24,468 nt of DNA from Avimonoglobus sp965151315. GTDB lineage: Bacteria > Bacillota > Clostridia > UBA1381. This document shows positions 14,505-23,877 of the stretch, one piece after another (position 1 is the first letter of the stretch; each line of letters opens with the position of its first letter). The DNA lies in NCBI GenBank assembly GCA_965151315.1, contig CBCTZG010000041.1, forward strand, positions 1 through 24,468, in the 5' to 3' direction. The notes below the pieces were generated by a model. That model did no database searches, was not told the origin of the DNA, and saw nothing but the letters and a program-made list of their open reading frames with translations. The position numbers and the translations under genes are program-made.

Positions 14505-15941
14505 TTACTGCTTCCAGGCGTCAATCTGTGCCTGTGCTTCTTCAATGATCTTGTTGATTCCCGAGGACTCCAGCTTTTTCAGGAATGTATCGTAGCTCTC
14601 CTCCACGTTTTCTGTGCCCTTTTCCAAATACGCGTATTCTGTAACAACAGAAGATACATTCGCCACCTCTGTTTTCACCGGTTCTGGATTAAATACAAAA
14701 CCAAACAGCTTGCTGGGGGCTGCCTCTTCATTCATTTTCGCAGTCTCTTCCCAAACATTCAGCTCTTTGCCTTCCGTGATATACGCGTTAAACTGATTGC
14801 CGAATTCCCAGTCTGTTTTCGGGGAATACTTGCTGCCTTCCAGGACCCTGATGGTATTCTCCCCAGTCTTTTCATAGTGCGTACCCTCAATTCCATAACA
14901 GATCAGGTTATAGAGCTCTTTGTCTGTATTCAGCAGCTCAATCAGCTTAATTGCTTCTACCGGGTGCTTAGAACCGGCGTTAATGGCAATCATCGCCTGG
15001 GTCCCGGCACCGTTGGATAAGGTTGGCGTATCCATAGGCAGATAGGTCACGTCCATCTTCTCGCCCTTGACATTGATGTATTCCAGACCCGGTTTATACT
15101 GGGTATCCCAAATCGCGTACTTCATATTTTTAATGTCATCGGTATCGCTGGTGATGCTGGCTACATCCTTACGAATATACCCTTTTTTGAACCAATCGCT
15201 CATCAGCATAATGTAGTTTTTATATTCTTCTGTTGTATACGGGTTAAACACGGTGGTATCGCCGTTTTTCATAACGCTGACTTCAGCCCCGTAAATTGCC
15301 TCAAAGTCATACCATGTCGCCGCGGAAACCGGCCGGTACGGATAATATCCAGGCTCGTTATTCTTGATCGCTTCTAAGTAAGGGACCAAGTCCTCCGGCT
15401 TCTGAATATTTTGCAGGAGATCCTTGTATTTGTTGTACAGCTCTGTAGGTACACATAAGGTCGGCTGATAGAAAATCATCTGGTTGCAGGGTACCGCGTA
15501 GATATCATCGCCGTACCGGGAAATATCCCACACATAATCCGGCAGCGCCTCCCGCAGTCCCGGCGCGTTATCATCAATCAGCTGGTTCAGCGGAAGATAT
15601 GCCTTTTTCAAAACATTTGGCAGGTACTTGTTGGTCCAGTTAGAGGTAAAGCACAGGTCGTAGTCCTCATTGGAGGCAATGACCATGTTCATTTTCTCCT
15701 GATAGGAACCGGAATCAATCACCTTGGGCTCCACTGTGATATTCAGCTTTTCCTTCAAAATTTCGTTTACCTTTTCAAACACCATGTCCTGGTCTGCCTG
15801 CGCAGTACCCGGATAATACCATACCAGGCTGACAGTTTCTCCGCCGCCGCCTGTTTCTTCCGCTTTGTTCGTGCAGGCGCCAGCGGAAACAATACACACC
15901 GAAGCCAAAACAAAGCTAATCAGCTTTTTGAATTTATTCAT
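14505..15941 (-). CDS. ABC importer sugar-binding lipoprotein (LplA/YtcQ type)
   Basis: An extracytoplasmic solute-binding lipoprotein of about 478 residues. The preferred start is the second of two adjacent ATG codons (15941), placed by AAAGGGG 7 bases upstream; the frame extends to 16013 but that would overlap the promoter. The signal peptide MNKFKKLISFVLASVCIVSAGAC ends in a lipobox-type Cys, followed by a Glu/Gly-rich linker (EETGGGG). The mature chain shows the family-1 extracellular binding protein pattern (VSLVWYYPGTAQADQDMVFEKVNEILKEKLN, later GTQAMIAINAGSKHPVEAIKLIELLN). It delivers an oligosaccharide to the permeases at 21981-23816. It has its own promoter carrying the shared 40-bp element and is followed by a hairpin. 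The substrate is unknown. Confidence 0.92.
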   Translation of the reverse strand: MNKFKKLISFVLASVCIVSAGACTNKAEETGGGGETVSLVWYYPGTAQADQDMVFEKVNEILKEKLNITVEPKVIDSGSYQEKMNMVIASNEDYDLCFTSNWTNKYLPNVLKKAYLPLNQLIDDNAPGLREALPDYVWDISRYGDDIYAVPCNQMIFYQPTLCVPTELYNKYKDLLQNIQKPEDLVPYLEAIKNNEPGYYPYRPVSAATWYDFEAIYGAEVSVMKNGDTTVFNPYTTEEYKNYIMLMSDWFKKGYIRKDVASITSDTDDIKNMKYAIWDTQYKPGLEYINVKGEKMDVTYLPMDTPTLSNGAGTQAMIAINAGSKHPVEAIKLIELLNTDKELYNLICYGIEGTHYEKTGENTIRVLEGSKYSPKTDWEFGNQFNAYITEGKELNVWEETAKMNEEAAPSKLFGFVFNPEPVKTEVANVSSVVTEYAYLEKGTENVEESYDTFLKKLESSGINKIIEEAQAQIDAWKQ

Positions 15942-15978
15942 CATTTTACCCCTTTCTAAATGGTTTTTCTTATCAATC

Positions 15979-16007
15979 ATTATATCGTATAACCAAATTC
16001 TCCACAA
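15979..16007 (-). promoter_or_regulatory. Promoter of the binding-protein gene
   Basis: On the minus strand TTGTGG (plus 16002-16007), a 17-bp spacer and an exact TATAAT (plus 15979-15984). The weak -35 and the adjoining 40-bp element fit an activator-dependent promoter. Confidence 0.75.
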
Positions 16008-16043
16008 TATCACTATCTATAGTTTTACTATCACAAATTCAAT
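16004..16043 (-). promoter_or_regulatory. Shared 40-bp element, copy A (putative YesN-like regulator site)
   Basis: It matches 23874-23913 at 33 of 40 positions without gaps. On the minus strand it contains GTGATA twice, 21 bp apart (two helical turns), as expected for two AraC-type half-sites. It begins 25 bp from the first plus-strand base of the -10 box, exactly as copy B does. It overlaps the last codons of the upstream beta-helix gene, so the conservation is not due to coding. Confidence 0.7.
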
Positions 16044-19000
16044 TTCTCCGCACCATATATGGGTTTCTGATCTTCATCCCAGAAAAACAGACAGCGTTCC
16101 CCGCCGGCGTCCGCCGGGATTGCCAGATCCAGCTCCGCGCTTTTACCCGCATCTAAGTCAACGGATGCTTGGGTGGCCGCAGCAAGCCGGCCGTCCTGGG
16201 TATACGCAGCGCAGTATACAGTTCCCAGTCCAAGATCTGCGGCGGCAGTCAAGGCAATGCGGGCGGATCCGTCTGCCTCAGCTTGTACCACTAGGTTTTC
16301 TCCCAGGCTCAGCCGCCCGTCTTCCAGCCTGTTCCTGTTTTCGTTCCGATAAAGACCAATGGACTCGCAGGGGATTTCCGTGCAGCCCTGCAAGCCTGTG
16401 CCGCTTTGCAGCCGGAAATTGCCGGTATCTGCCGATACAAAGCCCGGATCATCTTGAAGCCGGGGATTATTACCTACATTTCCGTACGTTTTTACGGCAT
16501 TAGCTATACTTTCCGCGCTGCTGCACTGATAGATCAAATTGTTCCGGATCGTATCGCGCATGGGCCGATAACCCTCCTTTTGAATATTGCCAAGCTCCGG
16601 ATAGGTTTCCTGCCAAATGGCCGACTGGTACGGCACGGCGTTCAGATTGTCAAGCAGAATTGGGATAATTGAAGCAAACCAGCTTTCCATCCCCCGGCTG
16701 TCCGCCAGGATCGGCTTGCCTCCAGCCTGGCCGCTGCCGGCAATCACATTGTTCGTAATGGCATTATCGCTGCCGCCGCCCATCAATATCCCCCCGGGGA
16801 CATTCTGGATCACATTGGAATCCACCGTCGTCCCGCTGGCCATGTCATCTAAATAAATCCCGTACACCGCAGCAAATCCGCCGCAGTCGTGGATATAGTT
16901 ATATTGGATCACATTTCCCCTTGCCGTCCAATCCCGGCCGAAATAGATTGCTCCGGCGTCGTCCGTTTCCGTCATCACCCGGTAGATTTCGTTATACGCC
17001 ACAAAGTTCTCATTCTGCCCCAGCATGATGGCGTTATGGGGGGCGTCATGGATTACATTGTGGGTGGCCCGGGCACCTACCCCGCCCAGGGAGATTGCTG
17101 GGGCATAGGTCCTGGAGGTTTGGGAGAAATTATAGATATGGTTATTGTCAATTACCGCGCCGCCGCTGGTTAGGGTTTCCCGGTTCCCCGCAAACAGCTT
17201 GACACCGCAGGCCCCGATATTATTGATTTCATTGTCCCGGATCTGCAAATTCTGGCAGTTTTCCGCCAGGATCCCGTTGGCGCCAATGTTGCTGAGCCTG
17301 CAGTCCACGATGGAAATATTCCCGCCGCCCTGGATGTTAAAGCCATTCTCCATAACGTCCTGAATATCCAATTCCTGGAATACGATGTTTTCCGCGCCGT
17401 CTAATAAAACACCGCTGCCCTGTTCCAGCGTAATGGTCACCGCGCCGTCCTCCCAGCCGGCAGGCGGATAGAAATACAGGGTCTTGGTCTGGTTATCCGC
17501 ATACCATTCTCCCGGCGCGTCCAGCTCCCGCAGGGCATTGACAACGCATACCCGGGCCTCCGGCCGCAGAGGGAACTGGCCTGCTGTCTCTGTTTCCAAA
17601 ACATTCTCGGCGGTGGTTTGGATCCGCGCGCTCTCCCAGGCCCAATCCCGGCCGAAATATCCCATCAGATACGCGCCGGCCCAGCCCTGCAGGCTGCGCA
17701 GCTGCAGCCGGATCTGATCCGCATGTTCTCCGCTTTCTAAAATATCGCCAAGCTCCGAAACCTGTACATATCCTGTATTGGGATACCGGGCAAGCTGCAT
17801 GGCCTGCCCGTCTACATACAAGCTGGTTCCCATGGTGCCGCTTTTTCCATATTCGATTCGATTGACCGTAGCGCTCTGCGGCAGCTTTACAGATACCAGC
17901 GGAATATTCGGATCCTTCAGTCTGCCCAATACCAGGCCATCTGTTACCGTCTGGAAATCCGACGGACGCAGCGTATCCGCCGTCGTCAGGACTACCCGTT
18001 CCCCAGGGTAAGCCCGGTACACCACCGGCGCACCCGGCAGGCCGGAATCCGCCTGGGTAAACGACAGCGGGCCAGCGTAGCTGCCTTCCCGCAGATACAC
18101 CGTGATCCCTTCCGGCGGATAGGTTCCGGCGGCGATCCTGTTCCGGATTTCCCGCTTGGCCTGGTCTATCGTCTGGAACGGGAACCGCTGGGAGCCGTCG
18201 CCGGCGTCGCCGGCCTGGGGCGATACATAATATGCCGTTTGGTCGCTGCCTCCCGACATTTTGTAATAGATCTCTGTCCGCAGCACCGCCGGAGAAGTAT
18301 CGCTGGCCGGACCGCCCGTGGCAGCGCTGCCCGGCGCCAGAATAAGCTTTATGTACTGTATATCCGTATCGGGAAAGCCCTCGCCTGGTTGATAAATAAA
18401 CCGATGTCCGTTTTTCGAATAAAAATCGTCCCGGTTAATATCCTCATAGACATAGTGCGGCGTCCATTCTACACCGTCCGGCGAGGTCTGCATATAGAAA
18501 TAACCCTGATTTTCCGATCCTGCCCGGTTTGTGATGGTAAATCCCTGGAACTGGGCGCCCGCCGGCAGCTGGTACACCAGCTCCGCCTGCTTGCGTGTGT
18601 CCGCCATATCCGCCTGGTTTGTTTTCCCGTAATATACGCCGTCTGTCTCCGTAAAGTCAATATTCAAACAGGCATACATCTTGTCGTCGCCGCGCATATC
18701 GTCGTAAAGCACCTGATACGGCACATTTTTTTCCAGCTGGACGGATTCCACCCGTATCATGCAGTCCACAGCGCTGAATCCGACGTCGTCGTCTGGGCCG
18801 TCCGGCGCGGGCAGTGCCGCGGTCCGGAGCCATTCGCCGTCCATATAAATCTCAGCCTGGCTGCCGGAAACCACCGCCTGGTATTCGTGGATACCTTCCG
18901 CGACCGCCCAGCTCTTGCCGCCGAAAAACAGCCTGCCTTCTATAAATTCCAAAGCAAGCCGGCTAACACCATTGCACACATACGCCGTGCCCTGTCCCGC

Positions 19001-19297
19001 CGCCGGATCCACAGCCATCCGCAGTGTCAGGGTATAGTCCTCCGTAATGTCCGTATCAAAATAGTATCTGCCGTTATCGCCGCCGGTCTGAAGCTTCACG
19101 GCCCCTGCCGGGCCGTTATTTCCGTCTATATGCAACGCCCCGCCGTCAGCTGTTACGCTGCCGGCGGGACCGGTTACATACCAGAGCAGACCGTCCGCGA
19201 AATCATCATACAGGATATCTACGCTTTCCGCATTTGCCGGCGCTGTACAAAACAGCGCCAGAAACAGCAGCGTGATCCATCCGAATTTCATTTTCAC
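16031..19297 (-). CDS. Secreted parallel beta-helix protein with N-terminal sugar-binding-like domains
   Basis: A 1088-residue exported protein. The GTG start has GGAGGGG 7 bases upstream; the signal peptide ends near PANA-ES (about residue 24). Residues about 25-195 look like a concanavalin/LamG-type jelly roll (VDILYDDFADGLLWYV onwards). Residues about 196-355 resemble a discoidin-like (F5/8 C) domain (AELVYQLPAGAQFQGFTI, YFYMQTSPDGVEW). The beta-helix enzyme part starts near 360 (YYVSPQAGDAGDGSQRFPFQ) and carries the paralogue motifs TETDDAGAIYFGRDWT, VYGIYLDDMASG and IWQETYPEL. A short beta domain ends the chain. It differs from its 1031-residue paralogue in having accessory domains at the opposite end. 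It is probably an extracellular glycan-cleaving enzyme; the exact activity is not determinable. Its stop codon lies inside regulatory element A. Confidence 0.85.
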   Translation of the reverse strand: MKMKFGWITLLFLALFCTAPANAESVDILYDDFADGLLWYVTGPAGSVTADGGALHIDGNNGPAGAVKLQTGGDNGRYYFDTDITEDYTLTLRMAVDPAAGQGTAYVCNGVSRLALEFIEGRLFFGGKSWAVAEGIHEYQAVVSGSQAEIYMDGEWLRTAALPAPDGPDDDVGFSAVDCMIRVESVQLEKNVPYQVLYDDMRGDDKMYACLNIDFTETDGVYYGKTNQADMADTRKQAELVYQLPAGAQFQGFTITNRAGSENQGYFYMQTSPDGVEWTPHYVYEDINRDDFYSKNGHRFIYQPGEGFPDTDIQYIKLILAPGSAATGGPASDTSPAVLRTEIYYKMSGGSDQTAYYVSPQAGDAGDGSQRFPFQTIDQAKREIRNRIAAGTYPPEGITVYLREGSYAGPLSFTQADSGLPGAPVVYRAYPGERVVLTTADTLRPSDFQTVTDGLVLGRLKDPNIPLVSVKLPQSATVNRIEYGKSGTMGTSLYVDGQAMQLARYPNTGYVQVSELGDILESGEHADQIRLQLRSLQGWAGAYLMGYFGRDWAWESARIQTTAENVLETETAGQFPLRPEARVCVVNALRELDAPGEWYADNQTKTLYFYPPAGWEDGAVTITLEQGSGVLLDGAENIVFQELDIQDVMENGFNIQGGGNISIVDCRLSNIGANGILAENCQNLQIRDNEINNIGACGVKLFAGNRETLTSGGAVIDNNHIYNFSQTSRTYAPAISLGGVGARATHNVIHDAPHNAIMLGQNENFVAYNEIYRVMTETDDAGAIYFGRDWTARGNVIQYNYIHDCGGFAAVYGIYLDDMASGTTVDSNVIQNVPGGILMGGGSDNAITNNVIAGSGQAGGKPILADSRGMESWFASIIPILLDNLNAVPYQSAIWQETYPELGNIQKEGYRPMRDTIRNNLIYQCSSAESIANAVKTYGNVGNNPRLQDDPGFVSADTGNFRLQSGTGLQGCTEIPCESIGLYRNENRNRLEDGRLSLGENLVVQAEADGSARIALTAAADLGLGTVYCAAYTQDGRLAAATQASVDLDAGKSAELDLAIPADAGGERCLFFWDEDQKPIYGAEKLNL

Positions 19298-19312
19298 GCG
19301 GGTTCCCCTCCG

Positions 19313-21961
19313 TTATTCATTATTGTAAATAACCATAATCTGCGGCGTCCCCGTCCTAGAATAGGTGAAGATCTTAGACGCCGTGTCAATGCTGCCCGTA
19401 GAACGATAATCGTAGATCCGGCTGGCGTTGGCCGTCTCTACTGTCTCCGACTGGATGTTATACACATATACCATCTTAAAGGCATTGCCATAAACAAGAT
19501 TCATGTTTTCTTCCGGGTTATTGTTGATATCCCGGGTAATGCCAACCGCATTGACATACTTCTGATACGCCACACCGAAATTCGTCCAGAATACCGACAG
19601 GCTGTTCCCAGCCACAGGCGTATATGTTGACATGTCCTCTACCTGATCCATGGTAAGAAGCACCTCAACGCCCTTGATTTCCCCGCGGCTGTTAGTAGCG
19701 TAACGGATAATGCTTCCCGGCGTTACGCCCATGCTGGGCAGCAGGGTATCGTTTTTCACCGTCAGCTCTATCTTGCCGTTCTTGGAATAAGCCACAACCT
19801 TGTCTACCGGCTCGTCGTCGCTGTTTAGAACCGTTTCAATGCTCTCAATCAAGGTGATCGGCGTTTCATTGGTAATACCATCCGTATCGTTCTCTACCTG
19901 TCCGCCGCCTTCTTCCTCCCGGCCGTCTCCGGAATAGGTAACAACTACAGACGGGATATCCGCATCATTGCCGACACGATACGCGTCGATGACGATTTCG
20001 CCCGCGTTCAGCTCCTCTGCGGTTTTCAGGCGATAGCTTTCATAGTCCTTCCGGTCGCCCGGTACAAACAGGAATTTTGTGTTGCTGTCTGTTGAGAATC
20101 CGTCTACCCAGTTGGAAAGCTTGTAGTTCCCGCTGGCATCTACATCTGCGGTATTCATAACGGAGCGGTGGAACATCATGCCGCCGTCCTTCTGCAGATA
20201 GAAGCCCTGCCTTGCCCCGTTTTCATTTTTCAGGGGCGATTTGAAGATCAGCTGCAAGCCATCGTCCGCTTTTTTCAGGCTGTTGTTGTTGTCGACCGGG
20301 AAATCAATATACCGCAGATCCCCCTCCGCATTCAGCTGATAGCGAACCAGCGTATTCTTCTTCCCCTGTACCTCGTTCCACAGCGCGTCAATCCGATATG
20401 ACGTATCGTCAACCTTGACCTTATCAGCAGCCGTCAGGGTTAAGGCCGTCTGGTCGTCCACGCTGTACAGCCTGAACAGGATACTGTCGTTTTCATCCAT
20501 GCTGTTCACTACGCTGATCAAATATCCATATTTAATATTGTCGCTGGAACCCGCGACTGTCTGGGCAACGATTTTCCCCGCAAAGTTCAGCGAGAACGTA
20601 TAACTTTCGCCAATCTTCAGCTCGTCTGTAGTAATGAACGCGCTGGTTTGGGAGATATCGATAATCATATCATCGCCCATGATCTGATATTCGCTGAGAA
20701 CACTGTTTAAACGGGCCTGTACCGTGTCGGAGGACACCCTTACCCGACGGACAGAGCCGTCGGCCGACTTATAAATCGATACTGTATTGCCGTCTTTGAT
20801 TTCACTGAAATCTACAGGGTTACCAGCTTTATCCAAAATACTGATCTGGCTGTCTTCAGACCCCACGTCAGCCAGCCGGATGGAGCCTCCGCCGAATTTT
20901 GTGTAGATCATTTCATTGGTCACACTGACCCCGGCCGCTACATAGTCCCGGTAATCCTCGATCATGACTACATCATAACGGCCGTCGCCGCCGTTATCCA
21001 CCAGCTTGACTTTTCCTTCTGCCGGCAGAAAATTGACATTCTGCATTTCGCTGCTGGCGGCTTTCGCAAAGTTGTATACAACCTCGGGTTCTGCCGCAAG
21101 CCGGGCTGTCCGGATCCTTGTCCCTTCAAAGTACCGATAGCCGCTCTCCGCAGTATAATCATCTATATCCTCTGCGGCAATTTCTAAGATATCGTTTTTA
21201 TTCTGCAGTTCTATGCTGACAATGTATTTTTCGTTGCTGTTATCCTCCTCACGGTAGTACACCTTAACAGCATAGCCTAAATAATCAAATCCATTCCAGC
21301 CGTTTAAATAAAATTCCTCTTCGCCAACCAAGGCCATTCCCCGGCCAACCTCACTGGCGCCGTATAAAGCCACATTTTCCACCGCGTTGACGATCCCCTC
21401 AGCGTCATAAATATCCAGGTATTCGGTTAAGATCGTTTCGCCCTCGGTCGTCTCATAGGAGGCTTCCCCCGTATACTCGATCTGCAAGAGATCAATATCA
21501 ATTGTATTGTAAATGATCCGCGCTGCATCGCCCTTGGAAAGTATGTCGCCTTCCGCCGCGGCTACATTTTTCAAAATTCCTGCCTGTACAGCGACACTGA
21601 TAAAGGCTTTGTTGTCGTTGCCGGCATACTCCGCCATTTTTTCCCGGCCGCTGATCACAACTGCCGCCCGGACACCGGTTTCATAATCCAAAACTTCTTC
21701 CGGATCATACCCCGCCGTCAAAATACTTCTGTCCGCCAGAATGTCCGCGCCCGGCACTGCCAGCACATTGCCCAGGATCGTGTTAAATTCGCCCAGAGTC
21801 ATCTCAGCACCAGCGTCATAACCTTCCTCCACCACGCCGATATCCTGTAAAAATCCGATCTCATCCGCATAGCTGCCTGCGGCAAATACCGGCAGGCTCT
21901 GTCCGCCCAGGAGCACGAGCAGATAGATCAAACAGGAGATTAGCGAAATACGTTTTTTCAT
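19313..21961 (-). CDS. Large secreted protein with SLH-like repeats, function unknown
   Basis: About 882 residues from the preferred ATG at 21961 (MKKRISLIS), chosen because AAGGAAGGG lies just upstream; the frame extends to 22000 but that would overlap the permease gene. The signal peptide ends near VFAA (about residue 28). The next 130 residues contain two degenerate S-layer-homology-like units (YADEIGFLQDIGVVEEGYDAGAEMTLGEF and AFISVAVQAGILKN...LSKGDAARIIYNTID), suggesting cell-wall attachment. The remaining 700 residues are beta-rich with no fold I recognise and no obvious catalytic motif. It is placed between the importer permeases and the secreted beta-helix enzyme, which suggests a surface glycan-binding or scaffold role comparable to binding proteins of other glycan loci. 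That role is inference. Confidence 0.8.
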   Translation of the reverse strand: MKKRISLISCLIYLLVLLGGQSLPVFAAGSYADEIGFLQDIGVVEEGYDAGAEMTLGEFNTILGNVLAVPGADILADRSILTAGYDPEEVLDYETGVRAAVVISGREKMAEYAGNDNKAFISVAVQAGILKNVAAAEGDILSKGDAARIIYNTIDIDLLQIEYTGEASYETTEGETILTEYLDIYDAEGIVNAVENVALYGASEVGRGMALVGEEEFYLNGWNGFDYLGYAVKVYYREEDNSNEKYIVSIELQNKNDILEIAAEDIDDYTAESGYRYFEGTRIRTARLAAEPEVVYNFAKAASSEMQNVNFLPAEGKVKLVDNGGDGRYDVVMIEDYRDYVAAGVSVTNEMIYTKFGGGSIRLADVGSEDSQISILDKAGNPVDFSEIKDGNTVSIYKSADGSVRRVRVSSDTVQARLNSVLSEYQIMGDDMIIDISQTSAFITTDELKIGESYTFSLNFAGKIVAQTVAGSSDNIKYGYLISVVNSMDENDSILFRLYSVDDQTALTLTAADKVKVDDTSYRIDALWNEVQGKKNTLVRYQLNAEGDLRYIDFPVDNNNSLKKADDGLQLIFKSPLKNENGARQGFYLQKDGGMMFHRSVMNTADVDASGNYKLSNWVDGFSTDSNTKFLFVPGDRKDYESYRLKTAEELNAGEIVIDAYRVGNDADIPSVVVTYSGDGREEEGGGQVENDTDGITNETPITLIESIETVLNSDDEPVDKVVAYSKNGKIELTVKNDTLLPSMGVTPGSIIRYATNSRGEIKGVEVLLTMDQVEDMSTYTPVAGNSLSVFWTNFGVAYQKYVNAVGITRDINNNPEENMNLVYGNAFKMVYVYNIQSETVETANASRIYDYRSTGSIDTASKIFTYSRTGTPQIMVIYNNE

Positions 21962-21980
21962 ATTACCCTTCCTTTCCGAA

Positions 21981-22868
21981 TTAACCTTTGACAGAGCCAA
22001 CGGTCAATCCCTTGACAAAATATTTCTGGAAAAACGGAAATACCACCAAAATCGGCCCTGCGCAAACAATCGCCATCGCCATACGCAGGCTTTCGTTAGG
22101 CAGCTCGATCGATTCGCCCATGGCGGCGAACATATCCTGATTCTGCCGGATCAGCTCAATGTTCTGCATGATCCGCTGCAGCAGATACTGCAGGGATACC
22201 AGTTCCTGATCCTCAATATACAAAAGCGCTGTAAACCAGTCGTTCCACCGGGCCAACAGCCCAAACAGCGCCACCGTGGCCAGCACTGGCTTGGACAACG
22301 GTATAGCGATCTGGAAAAATATCCGGAATTCTCCCGCGCCGTCGATCTTTGCGGATTCAAACAGCGCTTCTGGCAGACCGGCGAAAAACGTCCGCATCAT
22401 AAAGACGTAAAAGCCGGTAACCAAGCTAGGCAGGATATATACCCATATATTATCCAGCAGATGCAGGTAATGCGTGTTTAAAATATACGACGGCACCAAG
22501 CCGCCGGAAAACAGCATGGTAAAGAATATGTAAAATGAAATCACCCGCCGGAAGGTAAACGCCGGCTTTGACAGACTATATGCTGTCAGGGCCATAATCA
22601 ATACACTGATAAACGTACCCACTACAGATGTAAAGATCGTTACCTTATACGCATTGATGACCTGGGCCGGATTTTGCAGGATATATTCATATGCTGTCAG
22701 ATCAATCCGCTTCGGGATCATTTGGTATCCGTAGTTCATAATATCCTCTTCACTGGATAAGGACACCGATACCAGCATTAGAAACGGGATCAGGCAGGCC
22801 AAGCACGCCAGGATGAAAAAGATATGGATCAATGGATTTTCTTTGTTTCTTTTTAACGTATGCGCCAT
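21981..22868 (-). CDS. Carbohydrate ABC transporter permease (LplC/YtcP type)
   Basis: A 295-residue inner-membrane permease with six predicted helices, the second of the importer pair. The cytoplasmic EAA loop (EALFESAKIDGAGEFRIFFQ, then IAIPLSKPVLATVALFG) that docks the ATPase is intact. The N-terminal ACLIPFLMLVSVSLSSEEDIMNYGYQMIPKRIDLTAYEYIL and the C-terminal VFPFFQKYFVKGLTVGSVKG are typical of the CUT1 LplC/YtcP subgroup. AAGGGGG precedes the ATG. It starts 12 bp after the partner permease. No ATPase gene is nearby; related Bacillus importers use a shared MsmX-type ATPase encoded elsewhere. Confidence 0.95.
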   Translation of the reverse strand: MAHTLKRNKENPLIHIFFILACLACLIPFLMLVSVSLSSEEDIMNYGYQMIPKRIDLTAYEYILQNPAQVINAYKVTIFTSVVGTFISVLIMALTAYSLSKPAFTFRRVISFYIFFTMLFSGGLVPSYILNTHYLHLLDNIWVYILPSLVTGFYVFMMRTFFAGLPEALFESAKIDGAGEFRIFFQIAIPLSKPVLATVALFGLLARWNDWFTALLYIEDQELVSLQYLLQRIMQNIELIRQNQDMFAAMGESIELPNESLRMAMAIVCAGPILVVFPFFQKYFVKGLTVGSVKG

Positions 22869-22880
22869 ATGCTCGCCCCC

Positions 22881-23816
22881 TTAAAATAACGCGCTGTCCG
22901 GATCAATCTTTTTGACAACACAATTTGTCGCCAAAATCAGTACAAAACCTACAACAGACTGGAACAGGCCAACCGCTGTAGACATGCTCATGTCGCCCAG
23001 CGTTTTCAGGCACCGGTATACATAGGTATCAATTACATCCGTGGTAGGATACAGTTCTCCGGAATTCCTTGTGAGCTGGTAGAACAAACCAAAGTCAGCC
23101 CGGAAAATATTGCCGATAGCCAAAATCGTCAGGATCGTCATAATCGGTGTTAAGAACGGCAGGGATATGTATCGGATCATCTGGAGCTTCGACGCCCCGT
23201 CCAGCTCCGCAGCCTCATAATACGCGCTATCAATACCGATCAGCGCGGCATAATAGATAATGCAGTCAATACCGGTCTTTTTCCAGACGCTTGCCGCGGC
23301 TAGGATCCACGGCCAGTATTTCGGCTCGGAATACCAGGCTATGCCCTCGCCGCCAAATTTTTCGATCAGCTGGTTGACTATACCCTGGGCCGGGTTCAGC
23401 AGCGCGTAAACCATATAGCTAACGATAACCCAGGAAATAAAGTTTGGCAGAATCAAAAAGGTCTGGTAAACTTTTATGGCCCGCCGCCGTTTGATTTCAT
23501 ACAGAAGCAGCGCGAATCCCACTGCGAAAATCAACCCTACAAAGATAAAGATAAAGTTCATCCCCACTGTATTCCTGGTAATCCGCCAGGCGTCCTGGGA
23601 TTCAAAGAAAAACTTGAAATTTTTCAGTCCTACAAATTCGCTGCCAAAGATCCCGTCCCGGAAATTGAAATCCTTAAACGCGATCACTACGCCCGGCATC
23701 GGCAAATAAGAAAAAATCAGAAGCTGTAAAATTACCGGCAGGCACATCACCAGATATATGAGGTTGTCCTTTCGTTTCAGCGTACTGATCTTTTTCGCTT
23801 TCGGCTTTCTGCCCAC
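22881..23816 (-). CDS. Carbohydrate ABC transporter permease (LplB/YteP type)
   Basis: An inner-membrane permease of about 311 residues with six predicted helices and an EAA loop (EAAELDGASKLQMIRYISLP, then FLTPIMTILTILAIGNIF). The N-terminal LPVILQLLIFSYLPMPGVVIAFKDFNFRDGIFGSEFVGLKNFKFFF is characteristic of LplB/YteP proteins. Start choice: the ATG at 23831 has no Shine-Dalgarno sequence and sits only about 11 bp from the predicted transcription start, while a GTG at 23816 has GGAGGAG six bases upstream, so the GTG is preferred. It is the first gene of the importer operon, behind a promoter with the shared 40-bp element. It forms the channel with the 295-residue permease and takes substrate from the lipoprotein encoded at 14505-15941. 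Confidence 0.93.
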   Translation of the reverse strand: MGRKPKAKKISTLKRKDNLIYLVMCLPVILQLLIFSYLPMPGVVIAFKDFNFRDGIFGSEFVGLKNFKFFFESQDAWRITRNTVGMNFIFIFVGLIFAVGFALLLYEIKRRRAIKVYQTFLILPNFISWVIVSYMVYALLNPAQGIVNQLIEKFGGEGIAWYSEPKYWPWILAAASVWKKTGIDCIIYYAALIGIDSAYYEAAELDGASKLQMIRYISLPFLTPIMTILTILAIGNIFRADFGLFYQLTRNSGELYPTTDVIDTYVYRCLKTLGDMSMSTAVGLFQSVVGFVLILATNCVVKKIDPDSALF

Positions 23817-23848
23817 ATTGATCTCCTCCATTATTATACGATACCATT

Positions 23849-23877
23849 ATTATATCTGCCGGCGGCTTTCTTTACAA
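23849..23877 (-). promoter_or_regulatory. Promoter of the importer operon
   Basis: On the minus strand TTGTAA (plus 23872-23877), a 17-bp spacer and an exact TATAAT (plus 23849-23854). It has the same layout as the binding-protein promoter. A second TATAAT at 23833-23838 lies too close to the start codon to be the main -10. Confidence 0.75.

Noticed and set aside
18239..19630. Long plus-strand open frame of 463 codons
   Set aside because: It is antisense to the 1088-residue beta-helix gene and the end of the SLH-like gene. The minus-strand frame has a signal peptide, domains and a ribosome binding site; the plus translation has no recognisable motif.
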